Assembly: GCF_030817055.1 (NCBI RefSeq)
Contig: NZ_JAUSYV010000001.1
Span: forward strand, 2,628,001-2,692,000
Direction of reading: 5' to 3'
Origin: Bacillus sp. V2I10
Lineage (GTDB): Bacteria; Bacillota; Bacilli; Bacillales; Bacillaceae
DNA length: 64,000 nt
Each line of letters starts with the position of its first letter. The first letter of the stretch is position 1. Position numbers and translations under genes: made by a program. Below, one piece after another: positions 17,189 through 25,221 of this stretch. The notes under the pieces were generated by a model. That model was not told the DNA's origin. It searched no databases and worked only from the letters and a program-made list of their open reading frames with translations.

Positions 17189-17890
17189 ATGAGTGTTCAC
17201 ATTGGAGCAAAACAAAACGAAATTGCAGAATCTATTCTTTTGCCTGGAGATCCGCTTAGAGCTAAATATATAGCAGAAACGTTTTTAGAAGATGCAGTAT
17301 GCTATAACGAAGTACGCGGGATGCTTGGATTTACTGGAACGTATAAAGGCCATCGCATCTCTGTACAGGGTACAGGCATGGGTGTTCCATCAATTGCGAT
17401 TTATGTAAATGAGCTTATGCAAAGCTATAATGTTCAAAAATTAATCCGTGTTGGAACGTGCGGTGCCATTCAGCAGGACGTTAAAGTAAGAGACGTAATT
17501 CTGGCGATGAGTGCGTCAACCGATTCACAAATGAACAGAATGACTTTCGGCGGTGTCGATTACGCGCCAACTGCTGATTTTGAATTACTGAAGTACGCAT
17601 ATGATGCTGGAACTGAAAAAGGATTAAAACTGAAAGTCGGAAACGTCTTTACTGCAGATATGTTCTACAATGACAACTCCGAGCTTGAGAAATGGGCGAA
17701 ATACGGTGTTCTGGCAATTGAAATGGAATCAGCAGCACTCTATACGCTTGCAGCTAAATTCGGCCGTAAGGCATTATCCGTGCTGACAGTAAGCGACCAC
17801 ATCTTAACAGGCGAAGAAACAACATCTGAAGAGCGTCAAACGACGTTTAATGAAATGATGGAAATTGCATTAGAGGCAGCAATTAAATAA
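17189..17890 (+). CDS. deoD: Purine nucleoside phosphorylase DeoD
   Basis: The 233-aa protein is a trimeric/hexameric-type PNP: MSVHIGAKQNEIAESILLPG DPLRAKYIA at the N-terminus, RVGTCGAIQQDVKVRDVILA in the phosphate/ribose region, AIEMESAALYTLA with the base- and ribose-binding Met-Glu, and VSDHILTGEETT with the catalytic Asp near residue 204. It cleaves purine (deoxy)nucleosides with phosphate. Start ATG 17189 follows TGGAGG. A strong terminator follows, so it is probably monocistronic. Confidence 0.97.
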   Translation: MSVHIGAKQNEIAESILLPGDPLRAKYIAETFLEDAVCYNEVRGMLGFTGTYKGHRISVQGTGMGVPSIAIYVNELMQSYNVQKLIRVGTCGAIQQDVKVRDVILAMSASTDSQMNRMTFGGVDYAPTADFELLKYAYDAGTEKGLKLKVGNVFTADMFYNDNSELEKWAKYGVLAIEMESAALYTLAAKFGRKALSVLTVSDHILTGEETTSEERQTTFNEMMEIALEAAIK

Positions 17891-17892
17891 AA

Positions 17893-17935
17893 AAGGAAAC
17901 GCACGAAAATTTTTTCGTGTGTTTCCTCTTTTTTT
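17893..17935 (+). terminator. Terminator of deoD
   Basis: A 16-bp stem (AAGGAAACGCACGAAAA and its partner with one G-T pair) is followed by T7. Confidence 0.9.
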
Positions 17936-18038
17936 CGACAAGATCTGCCACAATTGACAGATATAGTTTTTCTCATTTTAGGCAATAGTGATAAAATGAA
18001 AGCATGAAAGACATACAGGCAGGTAGGGTGAACAAATT

Positions 18039-18857
18039 TTGAACATAAAAAAAGCTACAGTAATGACTATTATTCCCATGACGCTTTTACTTTCGGCATG
18101 CACTGGAATTCAACTGTCAAAGGATCTTAATCCATTTAAAGAAGGCCAATCTGAAACCCAGCAGGAAAAGCAGAGTTCTGCGGAAGAAAAGCCAAAAGAA
18201 GAAACCGCTCAGTTCCAATTAGAAGAGCAATTTTTCAACAAGATTCAAGAAGTCAATGGAAAGCCGACGATTACAAATCCCGAGAATCGAATGGTGCTCG
18301 TGAATAAGGAATATTCTCTTCCTTCTGCATATGAGCCCGCTGACCTTGTTGCTCCTAAGGTGGCGTTCTCATTTGGAGATACAGATGTACCGCAGCGTTA
18401 CATTCGTAAAGAAGCAGCCATTGCCCTTGAAAAAATGTTTGCACAGGCAACAAAAGAAGGTATTGAGCTATTTGCAGTATCCGGATACAGGTCGTATGAA
18501 CGTCAAACCGGCATTTTAAATGTTGAGAAAGCACTTAAAGGCGATGAAGTGGCACTTGAAACAGTTGCTCTTCCAGGTCAAAGCGAGCATCAGACCGGCC
18601 TTGCAATGGATATTACAAGCAGAAGCGCCGGTATGGATATAACCGAGAAATTCGGAGATACGCCAGAAGGAAAATGGGTTAAGGAGAATGCCCATAAATT
18701 CGGCTTTATTATCCGCTATCAAAAAGGAAAAGAAGATATTACACAGTTTGCATATGAGCCATGGCATTTGCGCTATGTAGGAGTAAATGAAGCAGCGGAA
18801 ATCTATAAAAACGATCTGACGCTTGAAGAATTTTTTGCTGAAGTGAAGAAAATGTAA
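18039..18857 (+). CDS. yodJ: VanY-type D-alanyl-D-alanine carboxypeptidase lipoprotein YodJ
   Basis: The 272-aa protein has a lipoprotein signal peptide (MTLLLSACTG, lipidated Cys about 21), a charged E/K/Q-rich linker to about residue 65, and a VanY peptidase domain with zinc-binding motifs SEHQTGLAMDI and EPWHLRYVG. It should trim the terminal D-Ala of peptidoglycan stem peptides outside the cell. Position after deoD matches yodJ. Start is TTG at 18039 with AGGTAGGG about 10 nt upstream. The stop overlaps the next gene's start (TAATG). Confidence 0.9.
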   Translation: MNIKKATVMTIIPMTLLLSACTGIQLSKDLNPFKEGQSETQQEKQSSAEEKPKEETAQFQLEEQFFNKIQEVNGKPTITNPENRMVLVNKEYSLPSAYEPADLVAPKVAFSFGDTDVPQRYIRKEAAIALEKMFAQATKEGIELFAVSGYRSYERQTGILNVEKALKGDEVALETVALPGQSEHQTGLAMDITSRSAGMDITEKFGDTPEGKWVKENAHKFGFIIRYQKGKEDITQFAYEPWHLRYVGVNEAAEIYKNDLTLEEFFAEVKKM

Positions 18858-19382
18858 TGAGTCATCCTGATCTTGATCTGTTGAATTATGACCTGGATGT
18901 CATCTTCATTGGGTTTAACCCGAGTTTGTATTCAGCTGAAGTCATGCATCATTATGCAAGTAAAAGCAATCGTTTTTTGGAGAATTCTTTCTCATGCAGG
19001 AATAACGGACAGGCTTTATTCGCCTAGTGAAGATTTCAAGCTTCTTGAAAAAGGATTTGGTTTTACTAATATCGTCCACAGACCAACGAAGTCTGCTGCG
19101 GAAATAACAGCCGAAGAGTATCGTGAAGGCAAAAAAGTGCTATTGAATAAGCTGATGTTCTATCAGCCGAAAATAGCCTGCTTCGTCGGTAAAGGTGTTT
19201 ATTTATCCTATAGCGGAAAACAGAAAGCAGATTGGGGTCTGCAGCCCGATTCAGCAGCTAAAGGCGTTATGGAATTCACTGCCCCTTCTTCAAGCGGACT
19301 GGTGAGAATGAAGCAGGATGAGATTGTTGATATCTATAAAGGTTTAGCTAATTTGATCAAAGAAAAGCAGTCATTCATTTAA
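18857..19382 (+). pseudogene. mug: G:T/U mismatch-specific DNA glycosylase (Mug-like), frameshifted
   Basis: From ATG 18857 the frame reads SHPDLDLLNYDLDVIFIGFN PS, with the Mug/TDG motif GFNPSLYSAE. It shifts at a T6 run (18973-18978) and continues ILSHAGITDRLYSPSEDFKL in the second frame to 19382. With five T the junction would read NRFWRILSHAG, the expected family sequence. The gene overlaps yodJ by one base, so it is co-translated. The rejoined protein is about 174 aa, normal for Mug. Either a homopolymer sequencing error or a recent inactivation. Confidence 0.82.
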
Positions 19383-19404
19383 TAGTGAAAAGACTGCTTT
19401 TTTT
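19363..19404 (+). terminator. Terminator of the yodJ-mug unit
   Basis: AAAGCAGTC pairs with GACTGCTTT across a 19-nt loop and is followed by T residues. Confidence 0.65.
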
Positions 19405-19418
19405 GTTCATTCATTTAC

Positions 19419-19682
19419 TTACCAGAACAGCAAACCGCCTAAAACCACGCCTGTTACAAACGCTAAGCCGATTCCATAAGGATAACCATAGCCATAGCCG
19501 CCGTAGCCGCCGTAAAATCCCATGCCGAAACCGCCGCGCCCGCGTCCTCCAAAGGGCTGAATATAAACCTTTTGCCGAGTAACATTTGTAATTCTGCCAA
19601 CATGCTGATTTCCAAATCGATCACTGATGCGGACAACTTTACCATGGTACTGACAGCAAAGGTTATAATAATTTTGAGACAA
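19419..19682 (-). CDS. yodI: YodI-like Gly/Tyr-rich protein
   Basis: The 87-aa protein starts at TTG 19682 (MSQNYYNLCCQYHGKVVRIS) with a small beta domain, then a Gly/Tyr/Phe-rich stretch (residues 49-72) and a hydrophobic tail IGLAFVTGVVLGGLLFW. B. subtilis YodI lies at the same place. Glycine/tyrosine richness is typical of spore coat proteins. GGGAGG is 8 nt upstream. Confidence 0.8.
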   Translation of the reverse strand: MSQNYYNLCCQYHGKVVRISDRFGNQHVGRITNVTRQKVYIQPFGGRGRGGFGMGFYGGYGGYGYGYPYGIGLAFVTGVVLGGLLFW

Positions 19683-19765
19683 ATTTTTTTCCTCCCTTCA
19701 ACCTGCTTCCTCATAATCTATGAAAAATAAGGGAGAAGGGTTTGTACGTATACCCCCGATATGCT

Positions 19766-20467
19766 TTATTTCATACATCTGAAAATGCGAAATTGAACGG
19801 CGAGATAATAGGCTTCACGGAGTTTTTCGTGCTCAGCAAGCATGTCAAAATAAACGGGATCAAGATTTTCTGACATATCAAACTCTGTTGTCGGTTCATC
19901 TTCTTCTATTATAAAGTCATCTTTTGTGCGGACTTCAATTTTTTGAAAGCCTGCTGATTTTATTGCGGACTTCCACTCCTCTTCATTAAATAGATGGTGA
20001 AACTCGTAAAATGACTGAATTTTTTCCTTTAGTTTGCGGTCAGTCTGATCTGCAGCTGTCACTTCAATCGCGAGAAGAACACCGTTATCTTTCATTACCC
20101 GGTTCAGTTCTCTCAATGACTGAACAGAATCTGTGAAGCTCAAAACAGACTCGCAAAAAATGAAGTCAAATTGTTTTTCTTTGAATGGAAGGTTCTCGAC
20201 TGATCCTTGTACAAGGCATTTATCTTCTTTTAATCTGTTTTTTGCTTTTAAAAGCATAATGGGGTCAATATCTAAACCGGTCACATTATAATTAAGCGAT
20301 TTTAGAAACTGCAAGGTTTGGCCGGTTCCGCAGCCAGCGTCAAGAATGGATGCTGATACAGGAATCATTTCAAGTTCGATGATCTCCTTTGTCAGCATGA
20401 AACCGCCTGGATGGGCACCCCCAACTCCAAGTTGTGCAAGTAAATCAAGATAGCCAGGCATTTGCAT
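19766..20467 (-). CDS. yodH: YodH-like SAM-dependent methyltransferase
   Basis: The 233-aa protein has class I methyltransferase motifs: SILDAGCGTGQTLQFL (motif I, about 41-56), VTGLDIDPIML (motif II) and FDFIFCESVLSFTDS (motif IV). The substrate is unknown. The location beside yodI and ctpA matches B. subtilis yodH. GGAGTT precedes the ATG at 20467. The opening GYLDLLAQLGVGGAHPGG is typical of this subfamily. Confidence 0.85.
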   Translation of the reverse strand: MQMPGYLDLLAQLGVGGAHPGGFMLTKEIIELEMIPVSASILDAGCGTGQTLQFLKSLNYNVTGLDIDPIMLLKAKNRLKEDKCLVQGSVENLPFKEKQFDFIFCESVLSFTDSVQSLRELNRVMKDNGVLLAIEVTAADQTDRKLKEKIQSFYEFHHLFNEEEWKSAIKSAGFQKIEVRTKDDFIIEEDEPTTEFDMSENLDPVYFDMLAEHEKLREAYYLAVQFRIFRCMK

Positions 20468-20687
20468 GAACTCCTTTCAAACTAAATTATGCGGTTTTCC
20501 ATCTTCCTATGAAGTTGATTCTCCAAATTTGTCCGAAAATCATTAAATAAAATTGAATTTTAAAACACTGAGAATGGTTTCAGCTTTATAGTAAATACTG
20601 TTTGAAGGACCTAGGATTCGCTGTGTTTTTAGTTGACGTTTTTGTTTTCGTTACTCATAATGATTACATAATGAGGGTGGTGTTAAT

Positions 20688-22091
20688 TTGTTTAAAAATA
20701 ACAATGTGAAATTTCTGTTTGCAATCCTTTTAACTGCCATCATTAGCGCAGGTATTACGTTTGCGGTCGTTCAGAAAGACAGCGGCCTGAGTCAGGCGCA
20801 GGGGAAAAGCGATGACCCCTTTGAAAAGCTTTATTCTACATACGACACGCTTAAAGGCGAATTTTATCAGGATACAAATCAGGAAAAACTTGTAGACGGT
20901 GCAATTAAAGGAATGCTTCAATCTTTGGATGATCCGTATTCAACTTATATGGATCAGGAGGAAGCAAAGGGCTTCAATGAGAATATTTCATCATCTTTTG
21001 AAGGAATTGGTGCCGAGGTTCAAGAATCTGACGGGAAAATTATGATTGTTTCTCCTATTAAAGGTTCACCCGCTGATAAAGCCGGCCTTAAGCCAAAAGA
21101 CAAAATTCTGAAAGTCGATGACAAAAGCGTTGAAGGAATGACAGTCAACGAAGCTGTTATGCTGATCCGCGGGGAAAAAGGCTCAAAGGTTCAGCTCGTT
21201 ATAGAACGTGACGGTGTCGGAGAGCTCGATTTTAATCTGACAAGAGATACTATCCCTTTAGAAACAGTTTATACAGAGGTTGAAAGCGGAATTGGCAAGG
21301 TTCAGATTACAAAGTTTTCAGAAACGACCGGAAAAGAACTGGCTGATGCTTTAAACGAGCTGAATGATCAGGAAGTGAAGGGACTTGTGCTTGATTTAAG
21401 ACAAAATCCAGGCGGTCTGCTTGATCAGGCGATTGCAATGAGTGATATTTTCGTCCCTAAAGGAAAAACCATCATGCAAATCGAAAACAAAGATGGTTCA
21501 AAAGAAGTTCAAAAATCCCAAAATGATTCTGCCGTGAATGTTCCAGTTGTCGTTGTTGTAGATAATGGAACCGCAAGTGCTGCAGAAATTATGGCCGGTG
21601 CTTTGAATCAATCTGCCGGTATTCCAATTGTCGGAGAAAAAACGTTTGGGAAAGGGACGATCCAAACAGCCAAAAGCTTTGAAGACGGATCCTCGATTAA
21701 ATACACGATCGCGAAATGGCTGACGCCTGACGGATCATGGATTCATAAAAAAGGAATCGAACCGCAGCATAAAGCAACTCTTCCGGCATATGCAAATCTT
21801 CCATATTTAAATCCAGATAAAGAATTAAAGCAGGGAGATTCATCTGCTGAAGTGAAAGTAGCTCAGCAAATGCTTGAGGCATTAGGCTACAAAAATGTAA
21901 AAACAGACGGATTTTATGAAGAAACAACAAAAAATGCTGTCACAGAATTTCAAGCAAAGAACAGCCTGAAATCTACTGGAACTATTAGTGGAGAAACAAC
22001 GATTAAAATGCTTGAAACGCTGCAGGCACAGCTGAAAGAAAATGATACTCAGATGGAAGAAGCTATCAAGGTATTAAAGGAACAAATGTAG
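20688..22091 (+). CDS. ctpA: Carboxy-terminal processing peptidase CtpA (S41 family)
   Basis: The 467-aa protein has an N-terminal membrane anchor (FLFAILLTAIISAGITFAVV), a PDZ domain (about 90-165), the S41 serine peptidase core with nucleophile in NGTASAAEIMAG and general-base lysine in GEKTFGKGTIQ, and a C-terminal peptidoglycan-binding domain (about 380-445, LKQGDSSAEVKVAQQML). It should cleave C-termini of extracytoplasmic proteins. Start TTG at 20688 follows GAGGGTGG. A terminator follows. Confidence 0.95.
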   Translation: MFKNNNVKFLFAILLTAIISAGITFAVVQKDSGLSQAQGKSDDPFEKLYSTYDTLKGEFYQDTNQEKLVDGAIKGMLQSLDDPYSTYMDQEEAKGFNENISSSFEGIGAEVQESDGKIMIVSPIKGSPADKAGLKPKDKILKVDDKSVEGMTVNEAVMLIRGEKGSKVQLVIERDGVGELDFNLTRDTIPLETVYTEVESGIGKVQITKFSETTGKELADALNELNDQEVKGLVLDLRQNPGGLLDQAIAMSDIFVPKGKTIMQIENKDGSKEVQKSQNDSAVNVPVVVVVDNGTASAAEIMAGALNQSAGIPIVGEKTFGKGTIQTAKSFEDGSSIKYTIAKWLTPDGSWIHKKGIEPQHKATLPAYANLPYLNPDKELKQGDSSAEVKVAQQMLEALGYKNVKTDGFYEETTKNAVTEFQAKNSLKSTGTISGETTIKMLETLQAQLKENDTQMEEAIKVLKEQM

Positions 22092-22106
22092 AGAAAAAAG
22101 GACTTA

Positions 22107-22137
22107 AAAGCGCAGACTTCATTGTCTGCGCTTTTTT
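22107..22137 (+). terminator. Terminator of ctpA
   Basis: The stem AAAAGCGCAGAC / GTCTGCGCTTTT has a 7-nt loop and a T-run. Confidence 0.9.
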
Positions 22138-22204
22138 CCATAATAAGGAGTTTTTTCTTTAATAGGAAGGGTATAGGAATAATGGAAAAACAACCGGATA
22201 TGAG

Positions 22205-22253
22205 TTGACTTTCAAATTGAAACAACCTATAATTAATTTTGAATTCGAGATAT
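22205..22253 (+). promoter_or_regulatory. SigA-type promoter with MhqR-like operator
   Basis: TTGACT (22205-22210), a 17-bp spacer and TATAAT (22228-22233) form a near-consensus SigA promoter. Just downstream, TTTTGAATTCGAGATAT (about 22237-22253) matches one exact half and a poorer half of the palindrome ATCTCGAATTCGAGAT reported for MhqR in B. subtilis. Genes under MhqR there include mhqED, the equivalents of those that follow here. The operator assignment is inference from sequence and context. Confidence 0.65.
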
Positions 22254-22310
22254 ATGGATTGAAGATAGTTGTTCTCGAAAATAACGAACATTACACGAGG
22301 AGAGATCGGA

Positions 22311-22922
22311 ATGTCAAATGTGAAATTAGCTGTCATTTACTACAGTTCTACAGGTACGAACCACAAGCTTGCTGCTTGGGCTGAAGCTGGAGCAAAAGAA
22401 GCTGGCGCCGAGGTAAAAGTGCTTAAAGTTCCTGAGCTTGCACCGCAATCAGCGATTGATTCTAATCCTGCATGGAAAGCGCACCTTGAAGCGACAAAAG
22501 ATGTTCCTGAAGTTACATTAAATGACCTGGAATGGGCAGATGCCATCATTTTCAGTGTCCCGACTCGATTTGGTAATGTTCCTGCTCAAATGAAGCAATT
22601 TTTTGATACAACCGGCGGACTCTGGTTTCAAGGAAAGCTTGCCAATAAAGTAGTCAGTGCCATGGCTTCTGCAAGCAATCCCCACGGCGGTCAGGAAGCA
22701 ACAATCTTAAGCTTATACACAACGATGTATCACTGGGGAGCTATTGTAGCCGCACCGGGCTATACGGATCAGTCTCTATTTGAAGCAGGCGGGAATCCGT
22801 ACGGTACCTCTGTAACAGCCGATCAGGACGGAAATTTAAAAGAAAATGTTGAAGCAGCCGTGAAGCATCAGGCTAAACGAACTGTTACAGTTGCAGAATC
22901 CATTAAAAAAGGCATGCAATAA
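22311..22922 (+). CDS. WrbA-type NAD(P)H:quinone oxidoreductase
   Basis: The 203-aa flavodoxin-like protein starts at ATG 22311 (MSNVKLAVIYYSSTGTNHKL). It carries VPTRFGNVPAQMKQFFDTTG and SNPHGGQEATILSLYTTMYH WGA, diagnostic of WrbA/type IV NQO. It should reduce quinones by two electrons, avoiding semiquinone radicals. It precedes mhqD in one unit, taking the place of mhqE in B. subtilis. AGGAGAG lies upstream. A hairpin separates it from mhqD. Confidence 0.92.
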   Translation: MSNVKLAVIYYSSTGTNHKLAAWAEAGAKEAGAEVKVLKVPELAPQSAIDSNPAWKAHLEATKDVPEVTLNDLEWADAIIFSVPTRFGNVPAQMKQFFDTTGGLWFQGKLANKVVSAMASASNPHGGQEATILSLYTTMYHWGAIVAAPGYTDQSLFEAGGNPYGTSVTADQDGNLKENVEAAVKHQAKRTVTVAESIKKGMQ

Positions 22923-22947
22923 CACGAAAAAAACGTTAATGAAAATA

Positions 22948-22980
22948 AAAAAAGGGTTTGGCTTACATGCCAAACCTTTT
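22948..22980 (+). terminator. Hairpin between the WrbA-like gene and mhqD
   Basis: AAAGGGTTTGGC pairs with GCCAAACCTTT, loop TTACAT, then TTTT. It lies 17 nt before the mhqD start, so it may act as a partial terminator that lowers mhqD expression. Confidence 0.7.
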
Positions 22981-22996
22981 GCAGGAGCGATTAACC

Positions 22997-23602
22997 ATGA
23001 AACACATTTTTGAAAAAGGCAAAAACCGCAATCGAACATTACTGCTGCTGCATGGAACAGGAGGGGATGAAAATGATCTTATTCCGCTCGCTAAACATAT
23101 CGATGCAGATGCTAATATTTTAAGTGTAAGAGGAAACGTTCTCGAACATGGAATGCCCCGCTTCTTCAGAAGATTGGCAGAGGGCGTATTTGATGAAGAG
23201 GACCTGATTTTCCGAACAGGTGAATTACATGACTTTTTAAAAGAAGCAGCTGAAAAGTATTCATTTGACCGTTCAGAACTTGTTGCAGTCGGCTATTCGA
23301 ATGGCGCCAATATTGCAGGAAGCTTGCTATTCCATTATGAAAACTCTTTGAAGGCGGCTATTCTTCATCATCCAATGGTACCAAGGAGAAATATTGAAAT
23401 CCCATCATTAAGCGGAACACCGATTTTCATTGGTGCAGGCATGAATGATCCGATCTGCCTGCCTCAGGAAACACGTGATCTCGCAGACATCCTGAAAGCA
23501 GCCAATGGGGAAGTAGTTATACATTGGGAAAACCATGGTCATCAGCTGACGTCATCTGAGGTAGAGGCTGCAGCTGCTTGGTATGATTTAAATTTAAGAT
23601 AA
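22997..23602 (+). CDS. mhqD: Alpha/beta hydrolase MhqD (YodD)-like
   Basis: The 201-aa protein starts at ATG 22997 (MKHIFEKGKNRNRTLLLLHG TGG). It is a carboxylesterase-type hydrolase with nucleophile motif VGYSNGAN (Ser about 112), Asp in GAGMNDPICLP and His in WENHGHQLT. MhqD in B. subtilis is induced by methylhydroquinone and other quinones; the natural substrate is unknown. GCAGGAGCG precedes the ATG. A longer frame begins 13 codons earlier but overlaps the hairpin. Its terminator is split by an insertion element. Confidence 0.88.
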   Translation: MKHIFEKGKNRNRTLLLLHGTGGDENDLIPLAKHIDADANILSVRGNVLEHGMPRFFRRLAEGVFDEEDLIFRTGELHDFLKEAAEKYSFDRSELVAVGYSNGANIAGSLLFHYENSLKAAILHHPMVPRRNIEIPSLSGTPIFIGAGMNDPICLPQETRDLADILKAANGEVVIHWENHGHQLTSSEVEAAAAWYDLNLR

Positions 23603-23664
23603 GTTATGCATCAAAAAGGAGTGCCGGCTTGAAGTGACCCCTAAAAGTTAGACACATAATTTCG

Positions 23665-24495
23665 TTAAGCTACTTGTTGGGCAAGAGTCCGGTATTGTAC
23701 CGGGCTCTTGCCTTTTAATTTTGTCTTAATTCGTTTGTGGTTATAGTAATGGATGTACTTCCTTAGTTCTTCTTTAAAATGTTCCACATTTTTAAAGTCT
23801 TGGTAAAAAAGGAATTCTGATTTTAGAATGCCAAAGAAATTTTCAATGACCGCATTGTCGTAACAGTTCCCTTTACGAGACATGCTTTGAGTGATGTCCT
23901 TTTTCTTCAAAGCCAGACGGTATTTCTTCATTTGATAGTGCCATCCTTGATCCGAGTGAATGAGTAACGTATCTTCTTTGCGCATTTTTCTTAGGGCTTT
24001 ATTTAACATACTCGATACAAGGGAATAGGTCGGTCTAGAGCCAATCGTATAGGTGAGAATTTCGCCATTGTATAAATCTAGCATAGGTGAAAGATACAGT
24101 TTTTCTCCAAATAATTTGAACTCGGTAATATCGGTTACCCATTTCTCATTCGGCTTGGACGCCTTGAAGTTCCGATTTAGCACATTTTCGGCAACCTTGC
24201 CTGCTTCACCTTTGTACGACCGATATTTCTTTATGCGGACTAGGCACTTCAATCCTAGTTCTCTCATAAGTCGATAAACTTTCTTATGATTAACATGCAG
24301 TCCTCGGTTGGCTAGCTCAGCACGAATACGCCGGTACCCGTATCGGCCTTTATGTTCATGAAAAATGTCTTTAATCGCCGTTTTTAATTCAGCATCTTTA
24401 TCTGGGCGTTCAAGCTGCTTCGTCAAATGGTAATAGGTACTGCGAGGAATACCCGCAAGCTTTAAGAGTGATTTCACCGGGAATTCCTGCCTCAA
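23665..24495 (-). CDS. IS3-family transposase OrfB (DDE integrase domain)
   Basis: The 276-aa product has an HTH_21-like region (HEHKGRYGYRRIRAELANRG) and an rve integrase core with catalytic D in WVTDITEF, D in IHSDQGWHY and E in DNAVIENFFGILKSE. TTG 24495 is the nominal start, but the frame stays open upstream (DKAKVVYELRQEF), so the true product is probably an OrfAB fusion. The fusion would form by a -1 shift at the A5 run in GAAAAAT (about 24531-24535). Confidence 0.92.
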   Translation of the reverse strand: MRQEFPVKSLLKLAGIPRSTYYHLTKQLERPDKDAELKTAIKDIFHEHKGRYGYRRIRAELANRGLHVNHKKVYRLMRELGLKCLVRIKKYRSYKGEAGKVAENVLNRNFKASKPNEKWVTDITEFKLFGEKLYLSPMLDLYNGEILTYTIGSRPTYSLVSSMLNKALRKMRKEDTLLIHSDQGWHYQMKKYRLALKKKDITQSMSRKGNCYDNAVIENFFGILKSEFLFYQDFKNVEHFKEELRKYIHYYNHKRIKTKLKGKSPVQYRTLAQQVA

Positions 24496-24503
24496 TTCAT
24501 AGA

Positions 24504-25025
24504 CTACTTTCGCTTTGTCTTGTTTGGTGATTTTTCTTTGTTCTGAACTAAGGCATTCAACTTTTTTACATAAGCAAGCTCCATACGTAAACGTTCATTT
24601 TCAGCCTGAAGAGCTTCAATAGAACCTGTCACTGGTTCTTTTATCTCGCTTACTTTAGGGTTTTCTTTTTTCATCGATGACCGCCCCTTTTCCCTTGGAA
24701 TAAGGCCGTCCACTCCTTGTGTGTCGAATAACCTCTTCCATCGATTAATCGTAGAGGGAGATTGAATTTTAAAGATCGCAGCTGTCTCACTGAGGGACGT
24801 CCCGTGTTCGTTCATATAGGTAAGTACCTTTAGTTTATCGTCCAAAGAATAGGTTGTATATCGTTTTTTAAACGCATTTTCTCCGTTATATTGATACTGC
24901 TGGATCCACCTGTGAAAAACCCCATGAGCTACTCCTATGGATTTTGCGATCGCTTTGTGTCCTTCAATGCCATTAAGATATCGCTTAACGGCATTTACCT
25001 TTTCCTGTTCTGTAAATTTAGCCAT
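24504..25025 (-). CDS. IS3-family transposase OrfA (helix-turn-helix)
   Basis: The 173-aa protein has two helix-turn-helix segments: KAIAKSIGVAHGVFHRWIQQ (about 19-38) and TSLSETAAIFKIQSPSTINR (about 75-95). A leucine-zipper-like coiled coil follows (EALQAENERLRMELAYVKKL). It binds the inverted repeats and supplies the N-terminal part of the OrfAB transposase. AGGTGCAG lies upstream of the ATG at 25025. Confidence 0.92.
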   Translation of the reverse strand: MAKFTEQEKVNAVKRYLNGIEGHKAIAKSIGVAHGVFHRWIQQYQYNGENAFKKRYTTYSLDDKLKVLTYMNEHGTSLSETAAIFKIQSPSTINRWKRLFDTQGVDGLIPREKGRSSMKKENPKVSEIKEPVTGSIEALQAENERLRMELAYVKKLNALVQNKEKSPNKTKRK

Positions 25026-25110
25026 AAAAAAACTGCACCTCCAAATGTTAGGTCGTGTCTAACATTTGGGGTGCAGTTCAGCTTGGCACTCCTTTTTGAT
25101 GTACTTAATT

Positions 25111-25210
25111 ATGCAGTTCCGTTTCGTGGTTTCTGGCTCACCGCCAGAACAGATCCGCCATAAGATTCAAACCCGGACATCTAAGTCTTTCGGGGCTAAA
25201 CGGTGGGTTC
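25111..25210 (-). repeat. Copy B of a diverged intergenic element
   Basis: The reverse complement resembles 4985-5084, sharing ATGTC, 12 nt, TTATGGCGGA, TTCTG and a terminal GCAT. It also holds the hairpin TCTGGC-TCACC-GCCAGA. It lies between the split mhqD terminator and the SDR relic. Function unknown. Confidence 0.4.
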
Positions 25211-25221
25211 CGCTATTCTAG

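Larger units (their letters stand above)
23630..25080 (-). mobile_element. IS3-family (IS150-group-like) insertion sequence, complete
   Basis: The 1451-bp element is bounded by imperfect inverted repeats TGAAGTGACCCCTAAAAGTT... (left) and TGAACTGCACCCCAAATGTT... (right, reverse complement), both ending AGACAC. A 3-bp direct repeat GCT (23627-23629 and 25081-25083) flanks it, as expected for the IS150 group. It carries orfA and orfB on the minus strand and appears intact, so it may be recent and active. Confidence 0.92.
23609..25101 (+). terminator. mhqD terminator split by an IS insertion
   Basis: CATCAAAAAGGAGTGCC at 23609-23625 and GGCACTCCTTTTTGATG at 25085-25101 are perfect complements. 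Removing the element and one GCT copy leaves a 17-bp stem with the loop GGCTT, a typical A-tract/T-tract terminator. The element therefore sits in the loop. Confidence 0.85.

Noticed and set aside
17077..17259. 60-codon plus-strand frame before deoD
   Set aside because: It overlaps the deoD start in another frame and has no ribosome binding site or family match.
25150..25185. GGGTTTGAATC resembling a tRNA T-loop (minus strand)
   Set aside because: No acceptor or anticodon stems can be drawn around it.
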